Source: Argentina anserina
Taxonomy: Eukaryota; Streptophyta; Magnoliopsida; Rosales; Rosaceae
Direction: 5' to 3'
Assembly: GCF_933775445.1 (NCBI RefSeq)
Contig: NC_065875.1
Coordinates: forward strand, 17,793,555-17,857,554
Length of the DNA: 64,000 nt
Part shown: one piece after another, positions 45,940 to 57,532 of the stretch
How positions within the stretch are numbered: the first letter of the stretch is position 1
Layout: the number at the start of each line of letters is the position of its first letter
Translations under genes and position numbers: made by a program
Notes under the pieces: generated by a model
What the model saw: only the letters and a program-made list of their open reading frames with translations
Told to the model about the DNA's origin: nothing
Databases searched by the model: none

Positions 45940-47511
45940 GTAGCATAGCTTTCCTCACAGGCACCAGACATAGTTTCCCCATGCTCCTTATCATCTTCCT
46001 CAACGAGGGACTAGTCCCCATCCTTTGGTAGCAATTTTGTATATTTGTCTGGTTTAATGTCTTGTTGTTCCCCGGAAAAGGAATGGTATTAGTAACATGT
46101 AAATATGGAAATATATGAGAAAATAATAATCACTAATAAGCCACACAACACACACCAAGCAGAAATGATTTTAGGGCCAACTTATACAATTAAATGCTTG
46201 AGATAATCACTGCCTCATGGCAGCTGAAGACTTATAAACCGACTTCTGTAGCAATTGGCTTTTCCCATCTACATATATGAAGAAGGAAAAATTGAAACAA
46301 GAAAAGTTGGTTAAATATGAAAAATTGTTCAGCAACCCTGTATACTAATAACATTGAATCATAAACAATGAGACCTAAATAAACAAATAACATTGGGACA
46401 TACATAAACAAGCATGAATTCAGAATTAACACCAATCATTCAATCAAGCTAATAAGTTGTTCTAAAATAGAATAAATAGAAACAACATATGATATGGTAA
46501 TAATCTCATTCTGTGGGTTGGGTTTGATGCATATCGGTAGCTCACCAACATCTCCAAGCAGCGAGGGCTCGGTCACACTCAAAAATCTCAACTTGTTCAT
46601 AACATCACTTGCATTACTTAAACACCATACAAAACAAACTCAACATATAAACACAGAACATAATGCACATAACAGTCTCATTCTCTGGGTCAGATTTGAA
46701 TTCTATTATATATTTTACTTACCTAACCAACTCCCTAAGGAACGCCTCTTTGTGGCTGTAGAGACTGCACTAACAAATCCATTAGCCTACTGACTTGCAA
46801 TAAGTTCCCAAAGCCCTCAATTTTTTTTGTTCACAAACCAAAACCCAATTCCGAGAATGAAAACTTTAAACACTCCAAACTATTAACAGAGCAAAAGCCC
46901 CATAACTCATAAACTCAAACCACACCACATATCACATAAAGCCTTGAAATTTATGATGAAACAAAAACTATAAACAGCCCAGCTATGAAGAAAGCCCCAA
47001 ACTTTAAACCCAATGCCTCCATTTTGATTACTCCATACAACACAAACACTACTAATCATCCCAAACTCTACAACCTTCAGAACCCAAGTGAGTAAAACTC
47101 AAAAAGATCCAAACTTTAGTACATAAAGAGAGAAACCCACCTCGGCTTGATACTCGAATTCCTCGCCGAGCACATCAACGACCTCTTTCTCGGCGACCAC
47201 GGCATCACATCGTACAGTGACATATCTATTATTGGTCTCAAGCCTCCATTTCAATCCACCACAAGTGAAGTCTTTCCTTTATTCTGCCAATTGATATGGA
47301 ATCACAAAAGCAAGTCTCAAATTAATATATAATGTACTCTTTCTTTACAAACCCATTAGCAATTGATCAACTAAGGGAAATTGATGGGTTCCAATTTCCA
47401 AACAATTGGCAGAAATCACAGAATTAAGGTGAAAGACAAATAACCTGTGAATCTTAGATGAAAAACGAGATGTGAGAGCTGAAATTGGGATCTTTGAGTT
47501 ACAACAAGGAC
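45940..47511. other. Unassigned part of the large insertion
   Basis: AC-rich and AT-rich DNA. The stretch CTCGCCGAGCACATC...CACGGCATCACATCGTACAG (about 47160-47220) looks like a host exon fragment, but I cannot name it. Confidence 0.3.
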
Positions 47512-47670
47512 AGCCTCGCTCGCCGTTTCTGGATCAAGTTCCGGCGCGAATCAGTCTTCTCTCTCTTCCATCCCTTCTCCATATGCCTTGCCTCCGGCAA
47601 CCGTAAGGTTAAGTCTTTCCGCACCTACATCGCCTAAGATGCTCACTTTCTCAAGGTCTTTGGCCACACG
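47512..47670 (+). pseudogene. Fragment of a TH2/TENA-domain (thiamine pathway) gene
   Basis: Fifty-three codons read SLARRFWIKFRRESVF, then ICLASGNRKVKSFRTYIA, stop, DAHFLKVFGHT. This matches the start of the TENA/THI-4 domain of plant bifunctional TH2 protein, where the usual text is of the type WIKFKRES, LASGNLK, FRHYIAQDVHFLKAF. TH2 salvages thiamine by hydrolysing thiamine monophosphate and aminopyrimidine breakdown products. The Gln of YIAQD is replaced by a stop. The piece ends CACAC|GTGAGT, a good splice donor, so it seems to be a genomic (intron-containing) capture and not a cDNA. It lies within the DNA inserted in the copia element. Confidence 0.7.
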
Positions 47671-47989
47671 TGAGTCTCTAATCTCAGAGAGGTAAAGTAG
47701 CAAGACAAAGAGACGAAAAAAGTGTGAGTGAGGCTGCGAGAGTTTAGGGTTTTTTTCTCAGTTCCAAATACAACCAATTAAAATGATGTTGTTTTAAATG
47801 TCCTCAGTAAGTTCGGTTTGGTTTAGTCAATTCGGTTTGGTTGGACCACCGAACTGAAACTGAACTTAATATTTTTCAGTTTTCTCGGTTCTTTTTTTCG
47901 ATTCGGTTTTTTTATCGGTTTAGTATTTTTGGATTCAGCTCAGTTTTTTCGGCTCGGTTCTCGGTTTATAGGTTTGGAAGTGTCACTCC

Positions 47990-48417
47990 TTACTTCATGA
48001 TGTCAGTTCATATCAACATCACGTAGTGAAGTTAATATATCTCAGCATCACGTAGTGAAGTTAATATATCTCAGCATCACTCATCATGATCTTACGTATG
48101 TAGTGAGTTTGGTTAGCCAGTTCATGCACTCTTCTAACTCATTTCACATCTCAACCTTGTTAAGAGAATTATGCACTATCTCAATGGTAATGTTAGTAGA
48201 GGTATAACAGTGACAAAGCATGATCATTTTCAAATCATTGGCTATTCTAATTTATATTGGGCAGGAAATGCATTGGATAGGAAATCTACAACAAGTTATT
48301 GCACTTTTGTTGGTGGCAATCTTGTTACATGGAATAGTAAAAACAATCTATTGTGGCAATGAGCAGTGCAGAGGTTGAATATAGGACCATGGCTTCCATA
48401 GCATGTGAACTCATCTG
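47990..48417 (+). pseudogene. Copia RNase H remnant
   Basis: The frame resumes with LLHDVSSYQ, then VVKLIYLSIT. A 29-base unit coding this phrase is repeated in tandem (about 48015-48080). Next come DLTYVVSLVSQFMHS, IMHYLNGNVSRGI, IIGYSNLYWAGNALDRKSTT, SYCTFVGGNLVTW and, after a frameshift, SSAEVEYRTMASIACELI. The usual DADWAG-type text reads NLYWAG. It ends where a gypsy-type LTR begins. Confidence 0.85.
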
Positions 48418-48737
48418 TGTGAGCCCCCGAAAAAATTCGTTATCTTTCCAGTATAATTGTCATGCTAACCGACATTTTTCCGAGATTTCAAAAATGTAGT
48501 TTAATATTTTTGTATTAAGCAACGCGTCATCACGAGCACAGGAGCATTTGCACGATAATTTTCCGACGCTCGGTTAATTTCCAATGAGTTTACGCAGCTA
48601 ATGACTTTTAAAATCGTATTTTCATAAAATATATTTCCCACGATTTAATCTCAACCCTTGATTTTCATCATGCAATATGGGCCGTTGGTTTTCCTTTAAA
48701 GGGAAAACCCAACCTTTGCCTCAACCCAAAACCCATC

Positions 48738-48740
<3 letters not shown>

Positions 48741-48800
<60 letters not shown>
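48741..48800. repeat. (TC)30 microsatellite
   Basis: A pure run in the leader-like part of the inserted gypsy LTR. Confidence 0.95.
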
Positions 48801-48804
<4 letters not shown>

Positions 48805-50080
48805 TCCCTCGCCGTTTCTCTCTCTTCTCTGTCGAAACAGAGACTCACCGCCACCGCCACCTCTGGCCTTGCATGTCGAATTCGAGTGAGTTCCGATGAG
48901 TCCGAGTTTTGAAGAAGTGAGGGCCGCCGTCAAATCCATGGAGCTCCAGTGACTCCGTGGAGCTCCTCTTGGTCAAATCTTCTCATCTCCTCGTTTCCTG
49001 GCTAATCTGATAGTTTAAATGGAGATTGGAACATAAAGTCTTGACATTTCCTCTTTTCTTGTCACCGACGAGTTCTTGAACTCCGGTGACTGTGTTCGTC
49101 GTTTACAACGGCGAGTTGATGCTTTTTGGATCGTGGTGGAGCTTGGAGTGACTGCAAAGACGTCTGGGAGGTGGAAGCAACGCCGTAACATCTCGGATCG
49201 GAGGTGCTACAACTCAGAGGCGACGAGATCAAGTTTGGGACTTCGTAGAGGTATCAAACGAGCTCCAATCTTCTTGATTTTGGTGTTGTTGTGATCGTTT
49301 TGTTGTTTCGATTCGTTTGGTATGGTTGCATGTTAAATTAGGAGTATTAGAAACTGGATTTTTGGCTGGAATTGCATATCGGAGGTGAAGGGTAAAAACT
49401 CTAGTTTTACCGTTTCTAAAGTTACCATTTCCCTATTTTACAGCCCCTGTGAAATGACCTTTCTACCCATGTGGACTTTTTCTAATTACGTTCTTGCCCT
49501 GGCAGTAAATAAGTTGAAAAATTATTGTTTTACCCAAACAGTAATTAATTTAATTTTACTTAAATATCATTTCAACCATTTTACCTTTAAGTTTCTCGAT
49601 TTAAATCGGATTAAAGAAAATTAGTATCCTTTCGCTAAAACGTAATTTTAGCTTTATGGTTAAATCTTAAACTCAATTTCCGTCTCAATTGGAAATCGAG
49701 GAACTCTTAAGCGTGAGAGATTTAAATGCCGGAATAATAAATTTAAGATTTCCAAATATCGATCATTCGCATCTTAAATCTAATATACGAATATCTATAA
49801 AATGAATTCACACTCACGTTTAGAAAAGGCAACCGATCATCCCAAGACCTCGACTCGGGTAGTCAAACTAGTCAAATCGACGATCAATTACTAAATTGAC
49901 TAAAAACGTCATGACCCTTACTTATCCATTTTCGTTATTTGTTTAGCTATAAGACTTGCTTGCGGGATGCGATTCTACGCGGAGCACGAGGAGCGTGACT
50001 TGGGGTGCGGACTTCGACACTACTATATCAGGTAAGGTGTGCTGCCCGCTAGGGTGAGCCGATACCTTTCGGGTTACTGG

Positions 50081-50081
<1 letters not shown>

Positions 50082-50119
<38 letters not shown>
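50082..50119. repeat. (TA)n microsatellite
   Basis: A pure AT dinucleotide run in the inserted gypsy LTR. Confidence 0.95.
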
Positions 50120-50121
<2 letters not shown>

Positions 50122-50689
50122 GTGTATGCTACGTCTTTATCGCATGTTGCATTCATTGGTACTTTGGTCATATTGTCTCGAGACTGACCCTTTTTATTTT
50201 ATGCATGATTATAAGTCAATGATTTCGTGTACTGATGTCTGACACCGCATGTTTTATTATTATATGGTGAATCCTGCGTCCTGATGTTCGGGCACCATCA
50301 CGGTGATTATGTTGTCCTGATGTCCAGCACCGTGTGACTTATTACTACGGTGGTTTCTTTTATTGTAAACTTGTCAGCTCGTTCCATTTCGCGAAAAATT
50401 TAAGCAGGTTTTGAGTTATCCGTACATGTCTTGATGTCTGGCACCGTAGTACATTATTGGCTCTCGGTTCGTCCGACGTCGAATCTTAGAGCCGGTCGGG
50501 TTTGATATACCCCATCGGTGCATTTGATATTTCGAGCCGAGTCGCATATTTTACATATGCATGATTTTACTTGACTTGCCCTAAACCTTACAAGACTTAT
50601 TATAGTCTCGATTGAACTTTCGTTACGTGTTTTTACGCTAACATGTGTATATATAAATGGTTTTCAAACCTAATTACTGCTTGGCTGCA

Positions 50690-51226
50690 CGCAATAGCCT
50701 CTCCTTGTTTTAGGGTTTTATAACAGTTAGTGTTTTGCTGGTTTATGTGTTAGAGACATAGATCTTGTTATTAAGGAAGTTTAGTTGTTTAGGGTGGTTA
50801 GTCCCTTGTCGACTCTTTTCTTCTTTCTTGCTGAAAGTGTATATATAAAAGTTTATAGCTCAGTTTGAGCATTTTCTTTCCGATATGTCGCAAAAATTGT
50901 AAAGTAAATGGAGTTGCCAATGTTGCACTCTTTGCTAAAGTGTGCGTATTAGAATACATAAGTTGTATTGTGTCTCCTGATATTATTTGAGATGTTTCTA
51001 CAATATGGGGTTTATGTCCCTCTTATATTATGCGGTTTCATTGATGACAACGGTGTGAGGCTGCCGTTCTAGTCCTTCTTTCAAAAAAATTGAAGTTTAG
51101 TTGTTGATGGTGGTTAGCCCCCTGTCGACCCTTTTCTTCTTGCTGAAAGTGTATATATATGCTCAGTTGTTGTAATGCGAATATACAAAATTGAGTTTTT
51201 CATTTTTCTCATTACAAATTTCTTCA
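50690..51226 (+). repeat. Right LTR of the copia element, split by a LINE tail
   Basis: It matches 41086-41350 in order but lacks the first part and a 26-base piece. It is interrupted at 50848-51091. Confidence 0.75.
50848..51091 (+). mobile_element. 5'-truncated LINE 3' end
   Basis: One frame reads GVANVALFAKVCVLEYISC and IVSPDII, of the type seen at the C terminus of plant LINE polyproteins (RNase H-like NSVADALAK region). A 3' untranslated stretch with GAGGCTGCCGTTCTAGTCC and a short A-run (TTTCAAAAAAATT) follows. It is flanked by a duplicated piece of the copia LTR (50776-50847 and 51092-51159), which would be the target duplication. The family call rests on memory. Confidence 0.5.
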
Positions 51227-53640
51227 GATTCCGAGCTAGCTAAATGTAAACTAAGCACAGTAAAAACCATGAGAATTGGCAAGCCAGGCAAACTTTATAG
51301 ACTTAACTATCACTCCCAACCAGCCATATATATGGTGTTATCCTTCATCTGAAACATATAGTCCAGCCTAATTACCAACCCCAGGAGTTCGATCCAAAAT
51401 CCAAATAATTTCCTCTTTTTACTGGGTTAAAATCACCGATTGCAGGTTGAGAAGTTAGGCGGGAAAATAAGACTAGGGTTTATACGTAAGATGCAATCAT
51501 TGGTCGGGAAAAGGAAGAAGGAGATGGAAAGGAATCATTACCCATTTCCATAAGAGAGAGACGTGCACGCAATCCCAGGCTAATATTTGTCCTCATTTGC
51601 CTAAACCCTAGTTACTACCCGATTTTAAAATCCGACTCGTCGTTTTGTGCTCTCTACGCGTTTTTGCATTTGCAATTCCTTATTTATCTCTATCAAAGAA
51701 AATTGTTGACTTTGACCTCCTATGTGCGGCCAAGATCTTTCAGAAAAAGAAAACCCTAAAAACTGGTCGCGAATATGTTATTTTAATGGGAAATTTAGGG
51801 TCTCAAAGTGCGTGATTTAACGAAGGGACTAGAGTAACATAAAATTGCCGCAATCATCGTTGGAGGTGTTTAGGTTTTCACTCTCATCATACTTCTAGAA
51901 ATATCATGTACGAGTCAACTGCTTGCCTTTGCCTCCGCCCACTCTGTTTAACAAAACTAATGAGTCGCTACCATATTATTCGATTGGTTAATAAAATTTG
52001 ATACAATGTTTAGGATCATGAATAATGTTTAGATTTAATTAATGTCAGTATATATAAATGGGGGTACTGTAGAATATTCCGAAGTTTATAATATCGGATA
52101 GAGATCTCTACCATTTGAGTATCATACAGTCTTCTGTTTAAATTTGAACACAAGTACTAGTTGTTCAAGTATATAATGCAAATGGAGTAAGTCTCACAAT
52201 ACTACTATGTAAGTATGTATGATCTTTCTAAAATAGAGCTTAGAACTTCAGTAATGGATGAAAATCAAGTTAATTCCTATCTACCGCTACTACTCATTTG
52301 ATACCTACAACCTTTAACCTTTTCGTCTCAGATTTCATTAAAAAAAAACCTTTACGTCTCAGGTTCTGTAGTATGTACGTATAGCCTGTATTGAAAAACA
52401 TTTTTGCGCATATATAGATGAGGTACTTATGGTGAGATCGATGCGTGCTCCCCACAATTTTTTGTGCTCGATCGACTAATATGCTCAGACTCAGAGTACG
52501 TTAACTCCATGGTTAAAGGCCGGGGTTCTATGAGGAGTATGACCTACATATGCACGTATGCGCGCAGTCGGAACTTTTGAAGCATATATGGATGCATTGG
52601 CAGTACGTACTTCTCATTACAGGAGGAGTATATGAACATAGAATTTAGTCCTTTTTCCAAGTGCCGTAATGTTTAGCATTGCATAAATGAATGATGAATT
52701 GGTCCAGGGAATGGATGGGAGAAGACTTCACTTGTGGATGTCTAGATCAGCAGAATTTATTATATTGTTGGTCAAGAGTCATTAGCAGGTCGATTTTATC
52801 GATCAAGACCTCTAGACTACACCAGTCTTCTTGTACTGTCTGTGACTACTCTGTGGTGGCATGGTGGGTTTGGGAAAGTGATCGAAAATTTTGATTAGTT
52901 ATTGACCTACGGTGATCAAAGCATTAACGTAGATCGAACTTCCAAGTTTATAATAAGAATATATAAATTATTGAGACCAATTAATTAATCTAAGTTAGAG
53001 ATGACAACAATGGAAAATCTTTCAGAGATTCTGCTCAATTACGCAATATATATAATGAGGGAAGAATAAATAGTTGTCATCTAGAATCTATCTTTCTTTC
53101 ACAGTAAAAAAAAAAATTAAGCCCGAAATGATCGATGTCAACATTAATCTAGAAAGCGAATCCAGGAAAGTGACATATAAACCAATTAAGTATAAGATTA
53201 GGGCTGAGTAATCTGCATTAGTGATTTAATAAAACCAGCACTACTATGATTATGCATTTCTTATATATTTTTTTATTCTGTCAAAATAAGAATCAAAAGG
53301 GCATTCAAAAATTGTAGTTTAACAAGGGATGTCGACAGACCGAGTACTAATTAACCGAATTAGGGACGATCCCCTTCAACTTAATTATATCAATTACGAA
53401 ATGATTCCACACTTAATTTGATTTGGTAACATGTTCACTACTCACTAGCTAAGAGCCTACTGTTTCTCAGAAAAACAAACAAAACAAAACAAAACCATAT
53501 AAGCTTCCATATTTGTTAAGAAAAATATATAAGACATCGCTGACCATATATGCATGCATTCGAATAATTCAGTTTAAAAAGAGATATCTGCAAGTATGTA
53601 TTCATATATGGATATACGCTGTGAAAGTTCCCGCCTTAGC
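51227..53640. other. Intergenic DNA
   Basis: No coding gene was recognised. A cluster of proliferation-type promoter motifs lies at 51458-51759. The rest is AT-rich. Confidence 0.4.
51458..51759. promoter_or_regulatory. Orphan cluster of one E2F-type site and three telo-boxes
   Basis: GGCGGGAAA at 51458-51466 fits the E2F site. Telo-box motifs (AAACCCTA or its complement) lie at 51474-51481, 51603-51610 and 51751-51758. Together they resemble promoters of S-phase, ribosomal or translation genes, yet no such gene lies next to them on either strand. Confidence 0.45.
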
Positions 53641-53645
53641 AACTT

Positions 53646-55563
53646 TGTCACGACTCCAAAATTTCGAGCATGAAACTCAAATTTCAAAGTCATGAAAAAC
53701 ACTAAAACAATCTCAATGTATCAAAATCATTTTAAATGCCACAGCGGATCATCTCTGAGTTCAAAATACAACTCAGTCAAACCGATTATTACAAACCAAA
53801 TTATAATTCGACATTATAACAAATGGAAATGTATAATCCTCACAAAAACCTCACAAGAAAGTCACACAAAATCCTCACACAAGCTGGAACTGAATATCTT
53901 GAAGTCCTCTGAGCGGTCCGTCAATTCCCGCTAATCCACACCTGCAGAGTTATCCACTACACCATCGAATTGGTGCACTGGGATTGTAAACACAAACCCG
54001 GTAAGATTTACAGCTCGTATGAGTAAAAACAACAATAAAACTCGCATATCAATATATACGGAAATCCACAAAAACATCAAATATAAATGCACTCATGAGT
54101 CAATGGACGGCCCATCTGGTTGTCCAAAATATGAAAATGAAAGTGATCATGAGAAATTGGGTAACCCCTCTGTTTATCCAAATGCATTTATAATACGGGT
54201 ACTCATGAACGTTGGTACACCTCTGTTACCCCTCACGTAGTACACCGCCGACATTGGGCAACCTCCTGCTACCCAACATCCAAAAACATGAGTACTCATG
54301 AGCCGATAACCCACATGTTACCTCACATGCAGTACTCCGGCAGACAGACTAGAGCTCTAACTGTATCGTAACTTTCGCCCGTCCAAAGACTAGGTTTCGA
54401 CATGCCAACACGTCCGAAGACCGTCCGAAGACAACTCACGTCCGAAGACAAATCGCGTCCGAAAACAAAATCACGTCCGAAGACAACTCACGTCCGAACA
54501 CAATTCACGTCCGTAGACAAATCGCGTCCGAAGACAAATCGCGTCCGAAGACAAATCGCGTCCGAAGACAAATTCACGTCCGAAGACAAATCCCGTCCGA
54601 AGACAAAACACATCCGAAGACAAAATCACGTCCGAAGACAAAAACGTTTTAACAAATCCCAATGCTAAAACCATGTCCAATATTCATCTCATTATATTGT
54701 ACAATTCAAATCACATGCTCGATATATAAATCTCGTAATCAAAATGACATATTCACAATGAAATCATAACAGTATATAATATAGCAAACTATATATATGT
54801 TCCTATTTACCATTTATACAAATATATATATTCCACTATATCATAAACGTGTCATATTTCATTCTTTAAAATTCTGCATAATCTTGAATCTCCGCGAGAG
54901 TAGATTCGTAAATAAGTGAGATTTTACTCACTTTATAAACTCGAGCGTAATTCCACAATTCCGACAGCAATTCATTTCCTTGAATTATCGATCACCTTGA
55001 AAAGATAAGAAGAGAATTTAGAATCGTTACGTAAACCTTGAATGCCGAAACAGTAATAACCATTTACTGTTCAGCAATTTCTGGTTTTATAAAATTACTG
55101 TTCACGTATTTCTGTACAAATACTCATCAATTACGTATTCATGTACATATACATACTATTTACGTATTTTCTGTACGTATGAATACTATTCAAATGTAAA
55201 ATAATGCTCAGTAAATAATAATTACTTAATTATCCTTCCGAATTTACTTTTTACATTTAATGAATGTAATTTACATTTACATTTACAAACGTAAAATAAA
55301 TTTACATTTACAGCACGTAAATCACTTTTTACAATCACCGACGTAAAAATAAATTTTACAAAATTTCTGTTTCGAAATCATTGTTCACGCGCCGCCGCAC
55401 GTGGCGGCGCGTGGGGTACACTTTTCCTAAATAAACGTTATGATAATGTTTCCGTTTTTGATTTCCAACGTCGCAAGGCGACACAACCACGTTTACTGAG
55501 TTTCACAACTTTATAAATTTAAAATCAATCCAATAATCGTTCATGAAAAATCGGGTTATAACA
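53646..55563 (-). repeat. 3' LTR of the Tekay/Del-type element (1918 bp)
   Basis: It is bounded by AACTT|TGTCACGACTCC on the left and GGGTTATAACA|TTCTACC on the right (+ strand). The purine tract next to it fixes the right edge. Confidence 0.85.
54410..54643. repeat. Minisatellite of about 18-20-base units in the LTR
   Basis: Roughly a dozen copies of CGTCCGAAGACAAATC(A/G)C with length variation (CGTCCGAAGACAACTCA, CGTCCGAAAACAAAATCA and others). The Arg/Lys/Thr-rich frame across it is a product of the repeat. Confidence 0.9.
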
Positions 55564-55589
55564 TTCTACCCCCCTTAAAGGAATTTTGT

Positions 55590-56071
55590 CCCGAAATTCA
55601 AGTTCACTCAACAAAACAATTGTGGATATCTTGTCCTCATATCCGACTCTAGCTCCCAAGATGCATCATCTTCATCATGATGGCTCCACAACACCTTGAC
55701 TTGCTCTACTTTCTTCCTCCAAAGCTTCTTTGTGGATCTATCCAAAATACAAACCGGCTCAATAACAAAAGTGGCATTTTCCTTCACCACAATTGTGCTA
55801 TGATCGATCACATGCAACTCATCTGGTACATACTTTCTCAACATAGAAATGTGGAAGACGTTGTGGACGCCCGACATGATAGTAGGCAAGGCTAGTCGAT
55901 ATGCTAGTCCTCACACCTTCTCGAGAATTTCCATAGAGAATTTCATAAGGTGCCATGGCGATGTTAGAATGATAACTGTTGTTGTAAGCAACTCAATCGA
56001 TCCTCAAATGATCTTCCCAGCTACCTTTAATATCCAACATATAAGCTCTCAACATATCCTCCATTACCTCC
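55590..56071 (-). pseudogene. Integrase and chromodomain remnant of the Tekay/Del-type element
   Basis: From 56071 on the minus strand, VMEDMLRAYMLDIKGSWEDH and AYNNSYHSNIAMAPYEILYG match the end of the integrase core. A deletion removes the part after LYG. The remaining C-terminal part is intact from 55889: GVHNVFHISMLRKYVPDELH, then VEQVKVLWSHHDEDDASWE and RTRYPQLF, the chromodomain-type end of Tekay/Del polyproteins. The core frame has one stop. Confidence 0.85.
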
Positions 56072-57527
56072 GACAGTAATTTATTTCCTTGAATTATCGA
56101 TCACCTTGAAAAGATAAGAAGAGAATTTAAAATCGTTACGTAAACCTTGAATGCCGAAACAGTAATAACCATTTACTGTTCAGCAATTTCTGGTTTTACG
56201 AAATTACTGTTCATGGAGTTACTATTCATGAATTCCCTATTCACGTATTTCTGTACAAATACTCATCAATTACGTATACATACTATTTACGTATTTATGT
56301 ACGTATGAAAACTATTCAAATGTAAATATTGTTTCAGTAAATTATAATTACTGAATTACCCTTCTGAATTTACTTTTACATTTACTGAATGTAATTTACA
56401 TTTACCAAACGTAAAATAAATTTACATTTACAGCACGTAAATCACTTTTTACAATAACCGACGTAAAAATAAATGTTACAAAATTTCTGTTTCGAAATCA
56501 CTGTTCACGCGCCACTCGCCAGCGACCGCGCGTGGCGCTCACGCGCCACTCACTGTGGCAGCGCGTGGGGCCCACGCGTCGAGCCTAAGGCCGGCGCGTA
56601 GCACGCCACTGCCGCCCCAAATCCTCTCCTCTTCCTTCCTCCGCCCTTCCCACGGTCTCACGCCGCCTCTAGGCCACTCCACGCACTCACACGCACCGCC
56701 TATGGCAGCGGTGTTTACCCCTACACCAACTCCTCCGATTCTCCCCAAATCCTCCTCAAACAACCCCAAAAATCAATCACCAACATCACAATCATCGAAT
56801 TGAACTCAACCTTACCTAGATGATCGCTGGCGTCGCCGCTCAAAGTGAGTCTCACCGTGGGTCAATTCGTGTCGAGGAGGAGGAGGGTGAGCTCGTGGTG
56901 GTGGCTCCGAGCTCCTGCGATGCCGGCAACGTCAGAATCGGCGATCCCGTGGTCGAGCTCCGTCTGCGCTTCTCGATCTACGCTCGGGGTGCGTCGCAGC
57001 TACCACCGGTCGCTGCGTCGTGGCCATGCGGTCTTGATGACACCGGCTGTGTCGAGCACGGAGGCCTGTGGAGGGAGATCGCCGGCGTGGGAGGTGAGGG
57101 TCGGGGAGAGAGATAATCGCGAGGAGAGAGAGAGAGAGAGAAAGGGGGCGGGTGAGAGGAGAGAGAGAGGGGTTTCCAATAATGGAAACCCTAATCTGAA
57201 AAATGTCTATTTATACTCGTTTCCAAAATCGGAAACTAACTTCCGACGTTAATAACTTCCACGTCTGATTCGAACGCGTGACGTGTCCACGAACTCGTAT
57301 CGACGAGCTCTACAACTTTTGTGAAGGAAGTTTTCGAAATCGAGCGACGGAATAAAAGTCAATATTCACGTCACGGAAACATAACGTTTTCCTAAATAAA
57401 CGTTACGATAATGTTTCCGTTTTTGATTTTCGACGTCTCAAGGCGACACAAACACGTTTACTGAGTTCCACAACTTTATAAATTTAAAATCAATCCAATA
57501 ATCGTTCATGAAAAATCGGGTATTACA
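56072..57527 (-). repeat. 5' LTR of the Tekay/Del-type element (truncated at its inner end)
   Basis: The inner part copies 54960-55400 closely (CTTGAATTATCGATCACC, TTACTGTTCAGCAATTTC), and the outer part copies 55410-55563. A GC-rich block between them with (GA)n near 57129 resembles the leader part of other LTRs of this type. ORFs across it on the + strand are not genes. Confidence 0.8.
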
Positions 57528-57532
57528 AACTT

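Larger units (their letters stand above)
43172..47990. mobile_element. Large insertion in the copia element
   Basis: The copia frame stops near 43172 (TDYKHAR) and resumes near 47990 (LLHDVSSYQ), so the DNA between is an insertion. Its outer parts carry opposing GTTCAGTT/AACTGAAC and CGGTTTGGTT-rich sequence (about 43190-43260 and 47805-47975). It contains a complete CACTA element and a TH2 gene fragment. I could not identify its ends or target duplication. Confidence 0.5.
48418..50685 (+). mobile_element. Tekay/Del-type gypsy LTR inserted in the copia element, 3' end lost
   Basis: It starts TGTGAGCCCCCGAAAAAATT directly after the copia RNase H text. The TTTTCCGACGCTCGG phrase and layout resemble 21430-23960, with a (TC)30 leader, a GC-rich gene-like stretch, an AT-rich stretch with a (TA)n run and the GCTGCCCGCTAGGGTGAGCCGATACC phrase. 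No CA end followed by a copy of the left flank was found before copia LTR sequence resumes near 50690, so the right end is probably deleted. Confidence 0.65.
41043..51226 (+). mobile_element. Broken Ty1/copia retrotransposon interrupted by several later insertions
   Basis: The left LTR ends TTTCTTCA at 41350, directly followed by TGGTATCAGAG (41351), complementary to initiator tRNA-Met. The right LTR ends TTTCTTCA at 51226. Between them are pieces of integrase, reverse transcriptase and RNase H in copia order. Gag and protease are missing: integrase begins about 40 bases after the primer site. The left LTR start (about 41043) and the start of the right LTR are not exact. Insertions: DNA with a CACTA element and a TH2 fragment (about 43172-47990), a gypsy-type LTR (48418-50685) and a LINE tail (50848-51091). 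Confidence 0.8.
53646..57527 (-). mobile_element. Deleted Tekay/Del-type Ty3/gypsy element
   Basis: The perfect duplication AACTT lies at 53641-53645 and 57528-57532. Read on the minus strand, the 5' LTR is 57527-56072 (TGTAATACCCG start, inner end missing). Only 508 bases of internal region remain, ending in a purine tract (TTTAAGGGGGGTAGAA, 55564-55579). The 3' LTR is 55563-53646 (TGTTATAACCC to GTCGTGACA). The LTRs match at 54960-55563 and 56072-57527, but the right one holds about 850 bases (about 56550-57390) that the left one lacks, so one LTR gained or lost that block. Confidence 0.85.

Noticed and set aside
54402..54680. An Arg/Lys/Thr-rich 88-codon frame
   Set aside because: It is the translation of a minisatellite in an LTR.
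56555..57252. Pro/Ser- and Arg-rich frames on both strands
   Set aside because: They lie inside the 5' LTR of the Tekay/Del-type element, overlap each other and have no conserved domain.
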